From Thermogemmatispora carboxidivorans (lineage in GTDB: Bacteria > Chloroflexota > Ktedonobacteria > Ktedonobacterales > Ktedonobacteraceae): DNA of 64,000 nucleotides. The stretch covers positions 1,054,001-1,118,000 of the forward strand of contig NZ_JNIM01000001.1 of the NCBI RefSeq assembly GCF_000702505.1, given 5' to 3'. Numbering within the stretch: position 1 is the first letter of the stretch; every line of letters begins with the position of its first letter. Below, piece by piece: positions 23,770 to 30,961 of this stretch. The translations under genes and the position numbers were made by a program. The notes under the pieces are model-generated. The model was not told where the DNA came from, did no database searches, and saw only the letters and a program-made list of their open reading frames with translations.

Positions 23770-23879
23770 TGACGCGCTGAGATGCGATTCTGACGGGGCA
23801 GTGGGAGCCTGACCTATGATTTCCTGTCTGGCGCTGGCAAGGCCACCAGAATCGCATCTCAGCGCCTCGCCCGGCGGAG
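23770..23879. repeat. 110-bp palindromic element, copy 2
   Basis: Same length and core orientation as 4498-4607. The stem GCGCTGAGATGCGATTCTG pairs perfectly over 19 bp with its right arm. The right outer arm (CTCAGCGCCTCGCCCGGCG) is the reverse complement of copy 1's left outer arm with one mismatch. It lies 37 bp after the prepilin stop. Confidence 0.75.
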
Positions 23880-23975
23880 GGCGCTTGCATGCCCATCGCC
23901 TTCCTGATCACTGTTATTTAACTGGATATATACATGTATTTATGATATAAGTCTTAATTATTTATTGACAAATAT

Positions 23976-24200
23976 ATGAATAACAGACAAGAAGATCCTA
24001 AAGAACATGCGGCGCGGCTGGCAGCAGAGCAGGCGGTTAGGGATGCCATCGGAGCGCCCATTGAAGTCAATCGGGATGGCCCTAAGTGGGAGCAAAATGG
24101 CCTCCTGGGATCGGTCAGGATTGTTAATACCTCTGAGGGCCAATATACTGTTACCCCCAATGGAAAAGTTGAAAAAGATGGGAAAATCATTGGAAGGTAG
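23976..24200 (+). CDS. Small hypothetical protein
   Basis: 74 residues, hydrophilic: N-terminal charged helix (DPKEHAARLAAEQAVRDAIG) and a C-terminal beta-rich part (SVRIVNTSEGQYTVTPNGKV). The ATG lies in AT-rich sequence with no clear ribosome site; TTGACA at 23964 is too close for a normal leader, so translation might be leaderless or the gene may be inert. No family recognised. Confidence 0.4.
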   Translation: MNNRQEDPKEHAARLAAEQAVRDAIGAPIEVNRDGPKWEQNGLLGSVRIVNTSEGQYTVTPNGKVEKDGKIIGR

Positions 24201-24293
24201 ATGGCAGTTCCCCGATCTGGCTGGCGGACAAGGGCATGTTTGTATCTGCCCTCGCCCGCCGATCCTGCTGACTGATTACGCCACCTGTGTGCT

Positions 24294-24535
24294 ATGAGTG
24301 AAACCAGCGAACCCCAGAGAAAAAGCGTGTTATTTGCTGCACTAAAAAGCTGCTGCACCTCAGTTGGCGCGGTCATGCTGACCCAGACCCTTTTTAACAA
24401 TATGGGGGGGCGCTGTCAGTTATCAGCATTGGTACGGCGCTGGGCATAATAAAAACCCTGCAACATAACGATAAAACCACTCATTATCGGCGACTGGGAG
24501 AGGAACCCACCTCCGAACATGGGTTGGACAGGTAA
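24294..24535 (+). pseudogene. Small membrane protein interrupted at a G7 run
   Basis: From ATG 24294 the frame reads MSETSEPQRKSVLFAALKS... to a run of seven G at 24404-24410, then goes out of phase. One extra G would continue the protein as GGALSVISIGTALGIIKTLQ, completing a hydrophobic segment and ending at TAA 24533-24535, which overlaps the next ATG (TAATG). The continuous composite looks real, so this is a decayed gene, a phase-variable or slippage-decoded gene, or a base-call error. Confidence 0.45.
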
Positions 24536-24750
24536 TGCCCGGTTCTGTCTCATACCCCCTGCACCATTCCAGCGAGGGCGTCTTTCGCGTTGCGGCTCGG
24601 CAGGCGGAAATGTGCATGGGGCAATTCAGCGGGTGGAGCACAGCTCCTCAGAACTGCTATAGCATAGAGTTCCTCCACTTAGCGATCGCCACCAGGGCCG
24701 TTTATTTAGTCGCTGGATGGGTGTTTCGAGTTTTGGGCTACCTCCCATAG
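24535..24750 (+). CDS. Possible small membrane protein
   Basis: 71 residues; the ATG overlaps the stop of the frameshifted upstream gene. The C-terminus (IEFLHLAIATRAVYLVAGWVFRVLGYLP) is hydrophobic enough for a membrane helix. The rest is featureless and it could be a chance ORF. Confidence 0.25.
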   Translation: MPGSVSYPLHHSSEGVFRVAARQAEMCMGQFSGWSTAPQNCYSIEFLHLAIATRAVYLVAGWVFRVLGYLP

Positions 24751-24824
24751 AAGAAGATCCTTTGCATGCTGTACGAGCGAATTTAAGGGCAGATCGGCTT
24801 TCTTTCCTGCCGAGTCGCCGCGCC

Positions 24825-25175
24825 AGCGGCGTATTCGTCCAGATAATTTGCGCGGCGACGTGAGCCGCGCACCGTTTTCGGCTTGTCAGAGGGGTTCAAG
24901 GGGAGATGAACAAATCATCTCCCCTTGTCTGCGCTCAGGCGGGGTGTTTTAAGTTATCCACGTTTTCCACAGGAAAGTGCAGAGAACTACAGGTAACTAT
25001 ATATTATTATATGTAGGTTGACCATTTCACCGTATCCAGGTTGACCATTTCACCGTATCCAGGTTGACCATTTCACCGTGGATAACTTTTTTATTCATGA
25101 CTTAGCTTGCTTCTGGAAAGCTCTTTCATGTAGCGTAGGCATAATTATGCCGGAGGCCGGTTGACCGTTTCACCC
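24825..25175. other. oriV: Replication origin (oriV) with iterons and DnaA boxes
   Basis: Three tandem 23-bp iterons with core GGTTGACCATTTCACCGT start at 25015, 25038 and 25061; a fourth, degenerate copy (GGTTGACCGTTTCACC, 25159-25174) overlaps the end of repA. DnaA boxes TTATCCACG at 24954 and TTTTCCACA at 24963 lie on one side and an inverted TTATCCACG at 25077-25085 on the other. An AT-rich stretch (24993-25014) lies between. Three hairpins precede: CGCCGC/GCGGCG, GCGCGGC/GCCGCGC, and a 13-bp stem at 24897-24927. The layout is a typical iteron plasmid origin. Confidence 0.88.
24897..24927. terminator. Perfect 13-bp hairpin beside oriV
   Basis: CAAGGGGAGATGA, loop ACAAA, TCATCTCCCCTTG. 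No T-run. It may isolate the origin from transcription or serve as a replication structure. Confidence 0.45.
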
Positions 25176-26087
25176 TGCGGGAAGGCACCCTTCTTTCCGT
25201 ATGGTCATAGACGGATTGCAAGGCAGTACCCGAACGCCCCCTGGTTCAAATTCAATGCCCAGTTCGGGATAAACGGTCTGTACCTTGCGAAACGCCGCTC
25301 GTGTCTTACGTCCGAAATCTTTCAGATTGGCATAATCTCCCCCCAGCTGTTCGTGCAGCAGCTTCCAGGTAACAAAGCGCGACTGTCCAATCTCCTTGGT
25401 CCTAAAGGCCGTATAGGTCGCCCAGGAATACAGGTCGAGGGCAAGTGGCGAGTTCTTTAGTGCCTTAAGCGCTCGCATATCCACCGGAACAGGAGCGGCG
25501 GTAATCGCATCGAAGAACTGCTTGCCCAATTCTATCCAGCTCCCCCACAATGTATTCTGCTCCGGTTGCCTCTCGTCCCACCACAAAACTCCTTCGGGCG
25601 CGACCTGCATGTCAAGCCACGCTCCCCCTTTTCTTTCCTTTTCCTCGCGTGTCTGATGGAAGCTGATCTTCGCCTTAAATAGTCTTTCCATCTGGTCGCG
25701 CAGGCGCTTCGCATCCCCTCGCTTGCCACCGCCGGTGCTGGGACTAAGGCCGAGCTGGCACATGAAGGAGGCAAGACTATGCCCAAGGGCAAGGCGTGGA
25801 TTCTTGGTGCGCAGCGCCTCGGTCGTTATCCAAAATAGGAGCAGTCTCGGTATGGTTCCATAAGGATAGCCATAGCTCCTGCCAGTCTCAATATTTATGC
25901 CGGGCTGGATGCCAAGCGTCAGGTTGCCGTTCTTTCGCTTCCACAGGGGAACGTCGCCAGGATTGCGGTGCGGAAGGGTTGCCTGTATTAACTGGCGGGC
26001 AATAAAAGCCGCCTCTGCCTTATCAGGTGCGAGCCGGATCGCCTCGGCGGCGGCCAGCAATTTATTCTGGCGAGGTGTGACGACCAC
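25170..26087 (-). CDS. repA: Plasmid replication initiator RepA (RepA_C family)
   Basis: 305 residues. YGTIPRLLLFWITTEALRTKNPRLALGHSLASFMCQLGL followed by GGKRGDAKRLRDQMERLFKAKIS is the pattern of the RepA_C plasmid initiator family; the C-terminal half (LKALKNSPLALDLYSWATYTAFR, FGRKTRAAFRKV) is the second winged-helix-like part. It should bind the iterons and open the origin with host DnaA. The iterons lie immediately downstream of the gene rather than upstream, and the fourth iteron overlaps its last codons. Presence of a full replicon means this element is, or was, a plasmid, now next to chromosomal DNA. Confidence 0.85.
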   Translation of the reverse strand: MVVTPRQNKLLAAAEAIRLAPDKAEAAFIARQLIQATLPHRNPGDVPLWKRKNGNLTLGIQPGINIETGRSYGYPYGTIPRLLLFWITTEALRTKNPRLALGHSLASFMCQLGLSPSTGGGKRGDAKRLRDQMERLFKAKISFHQTREEKERKGGAWLDMQVAPEGVLWWDERQPEQNTLWGSWIELGKQFFDAITAAPVPVDMRALKALKNSPLALDLYSWATYTAFRTKEIGQSRFVTWKLLHEQLGGDYANLKDFGRKTRAAFRKVQTVYPELGIEFEPGGVRVLPCNPSMTIRKEGCLPAG

Positions 26088-26134
26088 ACATGTCCCTTTC
26101 TGATGTAGATCCTACAGAAGCGCTGTGCGATGGC

Positions 26135-26335
26135 CTACTCGGTTTTATCAGACTCTTTCCGCTCTACGCAGATAATCTTCCCGTAGATGCTCATCCCTTC
26201 GTGAATAACCACATCGAACCCTTGCCCGTTCTTATGGGGCCATACTACCCCGACCTCATGCCAGCGTAGTTTCTTTGGGCTTCCTTCCTTTGCGGGTGGC
26301 GCGATGTACGCTATATGGGTTGGCTTGTTACTCAT
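26135..26335 (-). CDS. Small conserved plasmid protein (THIAY...VWPHKxGxGF type)
   Basis: 66 residues. PTHIAYIAPP, then VGVVWPHKNGQGFDVVI and GKIICVERKE match a small uncharacterised beta-rich protein often present on alphaproteobacterial conjugative plasmids, frequently near DUF736 and tra genes. Its role is unknown. It is upstream of repA on the same strand, separated by 47 bp. The comparison is from memory of the family pattern. Confidence 0.6.
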   Translation of the reverse strand: MSNKPTHIAYIAPPAKEGSPKKLRWHEVGVVWPHKNGQGFDVVIHEGMSIYGKIICVERKESDKTE

Positions 26336-26456
26336 ATTATCCCCTTTTTATTGTGGAGCTGCAGCGTGCAATCTTCCAGATTGCGACTATAACGGTCTGC
26401 ATAGAGAACGCAACCACAATCACGCTTAAGCCCCAATAAAAATGGGGCGGGTTCCT

Positions 26457-27515
26457 CTAGCGACCTATCTTTGGCGAAGGTGGAGCATGACCCGGACGCG
26501 CAGGCATAAGTTGCAGAGCTATCTCAGGGGCCGTCTGCTGTTCTTCTTGATGAGGCTTCCCTGCTTTCTTGATGGTTGCCGGAGCCTGGCGTTCCATCAG
26601 CACGTCGTTCCAGTCCTTGAAACGCTCGCCAGAGTGCCCGCGCCGACCGGGCCGGTCGCGAATAGCATCGGAGCGAATTGAGTTAATGAACACCGCGTAT
26701 TGCTCGCCCTGAGCATCAGCATCCGTTGCCGAGACGACCTCGGCCTGCGGATTGGCGATCAGAAGCTTGCGCAACAGGTCTTTCTGCGCATCTGAAATCC
26801 CCCCAGCGAACGAAACATACAGTCCTGGCTTGCCTGAGAGTTGATGATAGCTCATCGCATCGATAGCCGATTCGCAGATCACGATGCGGGTCGGCGGCCC
26901 CTCCTCTCCGATCAGACAGGAAAATAGCTTCTTCCCGCCTCCACCTGCGAAGCCAGTAAAGCCCCGGTTTTTCACTTCCCAGCCGGAAAGGCCGTCTTGG
27001 TCGTCGTGTCGAAAGGCAACATTGCGGTGCTTACCATCCGGGCTGGCGATCAGGCGGATATGATCGGAAAACCGGGCGATCGTCTCGGCGGTGAGGCCGC
27101 GCCCTTCGAGATAGCCGCCGCTATAGGGCTGCGCTCTCTCCCAGGCCACTGCGCTCGCTAGCCGATCCCGCCTGACTGGAACTGGCTTCTGCCGTGCATA
27201 GTCCCTGATTTCCAGGTTCAGGCGCGGCTGGCCCAGCCATTCGCGCAGCTTAACCCGAGCCTGCCCCAGGCTGCAGTTCTCGCGGTACATCACAAAGTCG
27301 ATAACGCTGCCGGATGCGTCGCTATGCACCTCGAAGAAAATACCGTGTCCATCCTGCCCGGTCGCCACGACCAGCTTGCTGTGCTCCGTTGCATGTCTCA
27401 GTACCATGCTGGTCCTGCAGCTTTCCTTCCTGGAAACCACGTACCCGTATGAGTGTGCCAGCTCAACCAGGTTCACCCTGCGTTTGAAATCCTCCAGCTC
27501 GTCAGCGTCGCGCAT
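26457..27515 (-). CDS. Primase-like protein, CHC2-like N-terminus and Toprim domain
   Basis: 352 residues. The N-terminal ~90 residues (FKRRVNLVELAHSYGYVV, GHGIFFEVHSDASGSVIDFVM) resemble the CHC2/DUF3991 primase lead-in but lack a full set of zinc cysteines. The middle contains YLEGRGLTAETIARF. The Toprim domain starts with IVICESAIDAMSYH (catalytic Glu) and continues with ATDADAQG (DxD) and ends FKDWNDVLMERQ. It probably primes the transferred or replicating strand. The last gene of the window's replication block, upstream of repA on the same strand. A homologous but catalytically degenerate Toprim domain closes the 1,992-residue methylase-helicase. Confidence 0.78.
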   Translation of the reverse strand: MRDADELEDFKRRVNLVELAHSYGYVVSRKESCRTSMVLRHATEHSKLVVATGQDGHGIFFEVHSDASGSVIDFVMYRENCSLGQARVKLREWLGQPRLNLEIRDYARQKPVPVRRDRLASAVAWERAQPYSGGYLEGRGLTAETIARFSDHIRLIASPDGKHRNVAFRHDDQDGLSGWEVKNRGFTGFAGGGGKKLFSCLIGEEGPPTRIVICESAIDAMSYHQLSGKPGLYVSFAGGISDAQKDLLRKLLIANPQAEVVSATDADAQGEQYAVFINSIRSDAIRDRPGRRGHSGERFKDWNDVLMERQAPATIKKAGKPHQEEQQTAPEIALQLMPARPGHAPPSPKIGR

Positions 27516-27659
27516 GACTTCTTCTTACTACCCTGGACTGCTTCACGCAAGAGCATAGCTGTCCGAATGCCAGCTCGGCATGATTCCATCATAGAAAATA
27601 AGCTACTGTGCTCGTTAATCCTATAAGGCTTTCAACTATCTGCGAAAGGAGATGAAATC

Positions 27660-27929
27660 ATGCCGAGCTGGGAGGAGACGAAACGGGAGGGCCAGATGGC
27701 GTTTCTTAGCCAGGGGGATAATATTCAGGCGGCGCATGAGAGCGTCGACAGCTTTTATCGGCAAATACTCACGAGAGGCTATATCGCTCCTTCGATGGAA
27801 AACAGTGACCTTACCCGTCAGATCGCCGACCCCATGTACGAGCCGACCCCGGAGGACTGGAAAGAGTATGAGCGTTATCTTGACGAGTACCCCCTGCCGG
27901 AACCGGGGGATATGGAACCGGAAAGGTAA
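27660..27929 (+). CDS. Small hypothetical protein, paralogue of the 16124 gene
   Basis: 89 residues, acidic. SFYRQILTRGYIAPS and IADPMYEPTPEDWKEYERYL align with the 78-residue protein of the mobilisation operon. A GAAAGGAG ribosome site precedes the ATG. It starts a three-gene plus-strand unit with a DPLxxFR paralogue 5 bp downstream, repeating the gene order of the other module. Function unknown. Confidence 0.6.
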   Translation: MPSWEETKREGQMAFLSQGDNIQAAHESVDSFYRQILTRGYIAPSMENSDLTRQIADPMYEPTPEDWKEYERYLDEYPLPEPGDMEPER

Positions 27930-27934
27930 AAGCA

Positions 27935-28387
27935 ATGAACAGCGATCCCTTGTCTCAATTCCGCTCTGGCAAACCAGCGCAAGGCGCGGGCGGCTATCTC
28001 CGATCACAAGCTGGAGGGAAACAGCCGTACAAGGCGTATGACAGTTCAGGAAAGCCCTCCCCATACATAGAAATCCGCTGCGTAACGCAGCCTTCGCAGG
28101 CACCGCTATCACGCTTTCTCATGGCTGTTGTATTCAGCTCGGACTTCGATGACGCTTTTACCCTGATCTATAGCTTCATGGCCGTAGAGGTCAAGGGAAG
28201 AAATCTGAGGGAGGTCAGGCTGGCGATCCAGCAAAGCCGCTGCGAGTTCATCCAGGAGTATCACGAAAACGAGTTTCTCCCTCCTGGCAAGGATGCGCCA
28301 GTGATCGAATCCATCCGGTTCATCACAGGCGATAAGCTTGAGGATATTCTTGCAGTTCATAAAGCAGGGGAACGCCATGCTAGATGA
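27935..28387 (+). CDS. Hypothetical protein of the DPLxxFR family (B)
   Basis: 150 residues, paralogous to the 15139-15630 product. MNSDPLSQFRSGK at the N-terminus, then a variable linker, then a conserved domain with TLIYSFMAVEVKGRNLR, CEFIQEYH and PPGKDAPVIES. No known family. The shared short N-terminal motif on otherwise different linkers suggests a docking or sorting tag. It overlaps the next gene by 11 bp. Confidence 0.62.
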   Translation: MNSDPLSQFRSGKPAQGAGGYLRSQAGGKQPYKAYDSSGKPSPYIEIRCVTQPSQAPLSRFLMAVVFSSDFDDAFTLIYSFMAVEVKGRNLREVRLAIQQSRCEFIQEYHENEFLPPGKDAPVIESIRFITGDKLEDILAVHKAGERHAR

Positions 28388-28655
28388 TATGTTCTCCTTC
28401 ATCGATCCTGTCTTCAGCACTGATGAAGACAGCCTTTCTGAATTCATTATCCAGATGGAAGCCTTCGTCGCTGATACGGAGAAAAAGGGAAAGGTGCTGG
28501 GAAACCCTCCGCGGCCACTTACCGAGGAAGTCTTTAAGGAGATGTGGATGTTACGCTACCAGCAGCATCTTGGCCAGATTACTTTTGAGGAACTGCTGAG
28601 TAAATACGAAGAGATACTTGGTATAGCCTCCCCTAGCGACTCAGAACAGTTCTGA
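28377..28655 (+). CDS. Small acidic hypothetical protein
   Basis: About 92 residues from ATG 28377, which has AGGGGA upstream; the open frame to 28338 has no site. Acidic, helical (LSEFIIQMEAFVADTEKKGK, FKEMWMLRYQQHLGQITFEELLSKYEEILG). The repeated helix pattern gives no family. Last gene of the element's right-hand module. Confidence 0.55.
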   Translation: MLDDMFSFIDPVFSTDEDSLSEFIIQMEAFVADTEKKGKVLGNPPRPLTEEVFKEMWMLRYQQHLGQITFEELLSKYEEILGIASPSDSEQF

Positions 28656-28890
28656 CTGGTCTGGACATGGCCTCTAATTTCACACATGCCACTACTTGCT
28701 TCCAAGGGGCCATGTCCGCAGTGCGTCTCCGAAAGCCGCCGCAATATGCTGAAGCAGTCCCAGATCATCTTGGGTTGCTCCCATTTTCGACCAGACACGT
28801 CCCAGACATGATCAGAAAGAGCAATTGCTTTATCAATCTCCTTTGTCTCTCCGCACGCTAAATCCAGCGATGGAAAACTCATGTACATAA
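28656..28890. other. Gene-poor junction, possible remnant
   Basis: No clean gene. On the minus strand two overlapping frames look protein-like in turn (FPSLDLACGETKEIDKAIA, then MGATQDDLGLLQHIAAAFGD to a stop at 28692-28694), as if a small gene were broken by a frameshift. It lies where plasmid genes give way to phage remnants. Confidence 0.3.
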
Positions 28891-29382
28891 ATGGAGCCAT
28901 CCACCAGCGTGAATCCAAACTTTATAGGTGTACAGTATTCTTCTGACGGCAGCTACAGCAATCGGGCCACCGCCGCTGAGATGGGCCTGCCGACGCTGCT
29001 CAAATTCCAGCGGAGGCAGTATGTCATGCGCGCCATGCTGCGCGCTATACTCGACCGTGTCTTGCAAGAGGCCTGTCGTGCTGGCAGGTTGTCCCCCGAA
29101 GTTGACAGGCACTACGACATCATCTTCCCCGAAATCGAGGTCACCGATCACGCTACCCTGGCCAGCGCCGTACAGATGCTGGTCTCGGCTCTCAGTACAG
29201 CGAGAGCCCAGGGCTGGGTCAGTGACGAGACGGCCATGCGTCTCTTCTTCCAGTTCGCTGGCGAGGAGATCGATGTGCACGAAGAGCAAGGACGCATTGG
29301 CCAGCAGGGCGATCAACGTGGGCGTAGGGATGGCTCTGGCCTCGCCGCTGATCATGCGCAAGAGAAGCCACGGTCTCTATGA
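28891..29382 (+). pseudogene. C-terminal remnant of a phage portal protein
   Basis: 163 residues that look like the tail end of a portal protein: SDGSYSNRATAAEMGLPTLLKFQRRQ, then HYDIIFPEIEVTDHATLASAVQMLVSAL, and GWVSDETAMRLFFQFAGEEIDVHEE, the usual closing helices of SPP1-like portal subunits. A full portal protein is about 400-500 residues; here a stop (TAA) precedes the ATG directly, so the N-terminal two-thirds is missing. It marks a decayed prophage segment at the border between the plasmid-like element and the chromosome. Confidence 0.6.
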
Positions 29383-29496
29383 GTCTTGTAAACCCTGGTT
29401 CTCGCTTTCCGATGAAGTTCCCCTCCTGTTGTCTCCTGCTAACGCTCACCTGGCTGCGCTCTCTAGCGAGCGTCTCTACGCTGCAGGAAGGAGATC

Positions 29497-29775
29497 ATGA
29501 CCATGTCTCGAACACCCCCTTTGCGCCAGGCTCGCTCTGAGGGCCGTCGCTCCCCCAAGCAGATGCCGTCGGCCATTGTCGACCCCCTGGCTCACAGCCA
29601 GTCCTGGCCGATCAAGCGCCAGGGGCCGCTCTCTGACGCTCGTCATCACGGCTATCCGCTTGCCCGCTATCACCAAACGCTGGGCCTCGGTGTGCCTGTA
29701 CCGGCTTTCCCCTCCTGGTGGACTGGCGGTCAGCAGGAGGAAGACAGCGACCAGGAGCGCCAGCTTCCCCTTTGA
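29497..29775 (+). CDS. Small basic hypothetical protein, phage-associated
   Basis: 92 residues, Pro/Arg/Gln-rich, with a strong GGAAGGAG ribosome site before ATG. No hydrophobic segment or known domain; probably disordered. It lies between the portal remnant and the 29844 gene and may be a small phage structural or accessory gene. Confidence 0.45.
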   Translation: MTMSRTPPLRQARSEGRRSPKQMPSAIVDPLAHSQSWPIKRQGPLSDARHHGYPLARYHQTLGLGVPVPAFPSWWTGGQQEEDSDQERQLPL

Positions 29776-29843
29776 GGCTGGCTGTCCCCGCCGTCGCCCG
29801 GGTTAACCTCGGCAATCTGACGCGGTATTGATGGAAAGGAAAG

Positions 29844-30233
29844 ATGGCTGTGCCCCTCGACTCTCGCAAAACTCAGCACGTACTCCAGCTCATCAACCGC
29901 AGCTATGCAGGGCGCCAGCGCAGCTTTGTCGCCGTTGTCCTCAGCGGAGGCAGCTACAGCTATCGTCTCATTCAAGGTATCGTACGCCCCCTGCACTGCC
30001 TTGATCCCCAGGTCTACGATGGCAGTGGTCAGCCGCCACGGCCTGAAGCTGATCTTTTGCTCATTGCTCCTCTGGGTACCGACTTCAGCGGTGTCGTCTA
30101 CCTGGCCGATTGTACTGTGACCAGCGCCGCTGCCGTGGCTGCAGCAGCCAAGTACGAGCTGGTCGAAGCCGTGCCTGTGGGCCTGCTGCCCGGGGGAACC
30201 CATCTGCGCGTCCTCCTGCGCCGCCTGCGCTGA
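29844..30233 (+). CDS. Hypothetical protein, phage-associated
   Basis: 129 residues with GGAAAGGAAAG before ATG. Beta-rich, with SFVAVVLSGGSYSYRLIQGIV, then DLLLIAPLGTDFSGVVYLADC and an Ala-rich helix. It may be a small virion component. No family recognised. It ends about 200 bp before the first clearly chromosomal gene. Confidence 0.5.
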   Translation: MAVPLDSRKTQHVLQLINRSYAGRQRSFVAVVLSGGSYSYRLIQGIVRPLHCLDPQVYDGSGQPPRPEADLLLIAPLGTDFSGVVYLADCTVTSAAAVAAAAKYELVEAVPVGLLPGGTHLRVLLRRLR

Positions 30234-30442
30234 GCCGCAGGCTCTCTCTGTCGTGCCAGATGAGATAGTGCACCGCTAAGCAACGGCATTGCTTCCAAGC
30301 TCTGCCTATGGTATGCTCTCGTTGAGATCTCAGTGCATTTTGAGCCTGTTGGGCACCTTCTCAGAGGTCAAGATATCTCACCCAGGACCATGCTATTCAT
30401 TTCATTTTCAGTTGAAATGCTCATTGCAGGAGGGTAAGTGTC

Positions 30443-30952
30443 ATGGAAGTAGTGCTAGCCATCCTTGACTGGGTCGGACGCATTCTCGTCATACCTGCGC
30501 TGATTGCCTTCGTCTTAGGCGTCTATGAATGGTCACGTGGAGTCTTGAAGGTTCTCTATCGTCTAGGGCTGGGTTTGACGCGCCGAAAAATTGCCCTTCT
30601 GGCGAAGGGCGACAATGTCACCAGCGGTCGCAGCCTCTTGCTTGATTCGCGCCTCTTCCATGAAGAAAACCTGATCATTGTCACCTCGCCCAAGGATCTA
30701 GGCCGGGCTGAGCGCGCCGATGTTCTGCTGGTTTACTGGGGAGATTGGAAGGACGATATTAATGACATTCTACGCCTCAAAAGGGACCACGTCGCCCTGG
30801 TAATTTATGCTGAGTCGCAGGCCATTCCCCACGAGAAGCTAAAAGAGCTTGACAGTCATCGCTATACCATTGTGGCTAACTTCCGTGGCCGCCTGCTCAA
30901 CGACGTCATTGTCAGCCTCATCGCCATCAGCGGCCAGTCTCGTGGCGCGTAA
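30443..30952 (+). CDS. Membrane-anchored protein with Rossmann/TIR-like domain
   Basis: 169 residues. An N-terminal hydrophobic helix (ILVIPALIAFVLGVYEW) is followed by a soluble alpha/beta domain: KIALLAKGDNV, SRLFHEENLIIV, ADVLLVYWGDWKDDINDILRLK, HVALVIYAESQAIP, and YTIVANFRGRLLNDVIVSL. The alternating strands and helices resemble small TIR- or SLOG-like receptor domains, some of which serve in bacterial immunity, but no catalytic glutamate can be assigned. GGAGGG precedes ATG. It stands alone, next to phage remnants on one side and an ABC exporter on the other. Confidence 0.55.
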   Translation: MEVVLAILDWVGRILVIPALIAFVLGVYEWSRGVLKVLYRLGLGLTRRKIALLAKGDNVTSGRSLLLDSRLFHEENLIIVTSPKDLGRAERADVLLVYWGDWKDDINDILRLKRDHVALVIYAESQAIPHEKLKELDSHRYTIVANFRGRLLNDVIVSLIAISGQSRGA

Positions 30953-30961
30953 GGAAGCAGC

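Noticed and set aside
25015..25083. Possible CRISPR array
   Set aside because: The 23-bp units are directly abutting with no spacers and lie by DnaA boxes and repA; they are iterons.
1..28700. A complete type IV secretion mating channel
   Set aside because: No VirB4, VirB6, VirB8-11 or TrbE-like ORF is present; only relaxase, accessory genes and coupling ATPase.
28556..28918. 120-codon minus-strand ORF
   Set aside because: Two adjacent frames look protein-like in turn and the ORF crosses the end of a well-supported plus-strand gene; at most a frameshifted fragment, so listed only as a junction remnant.
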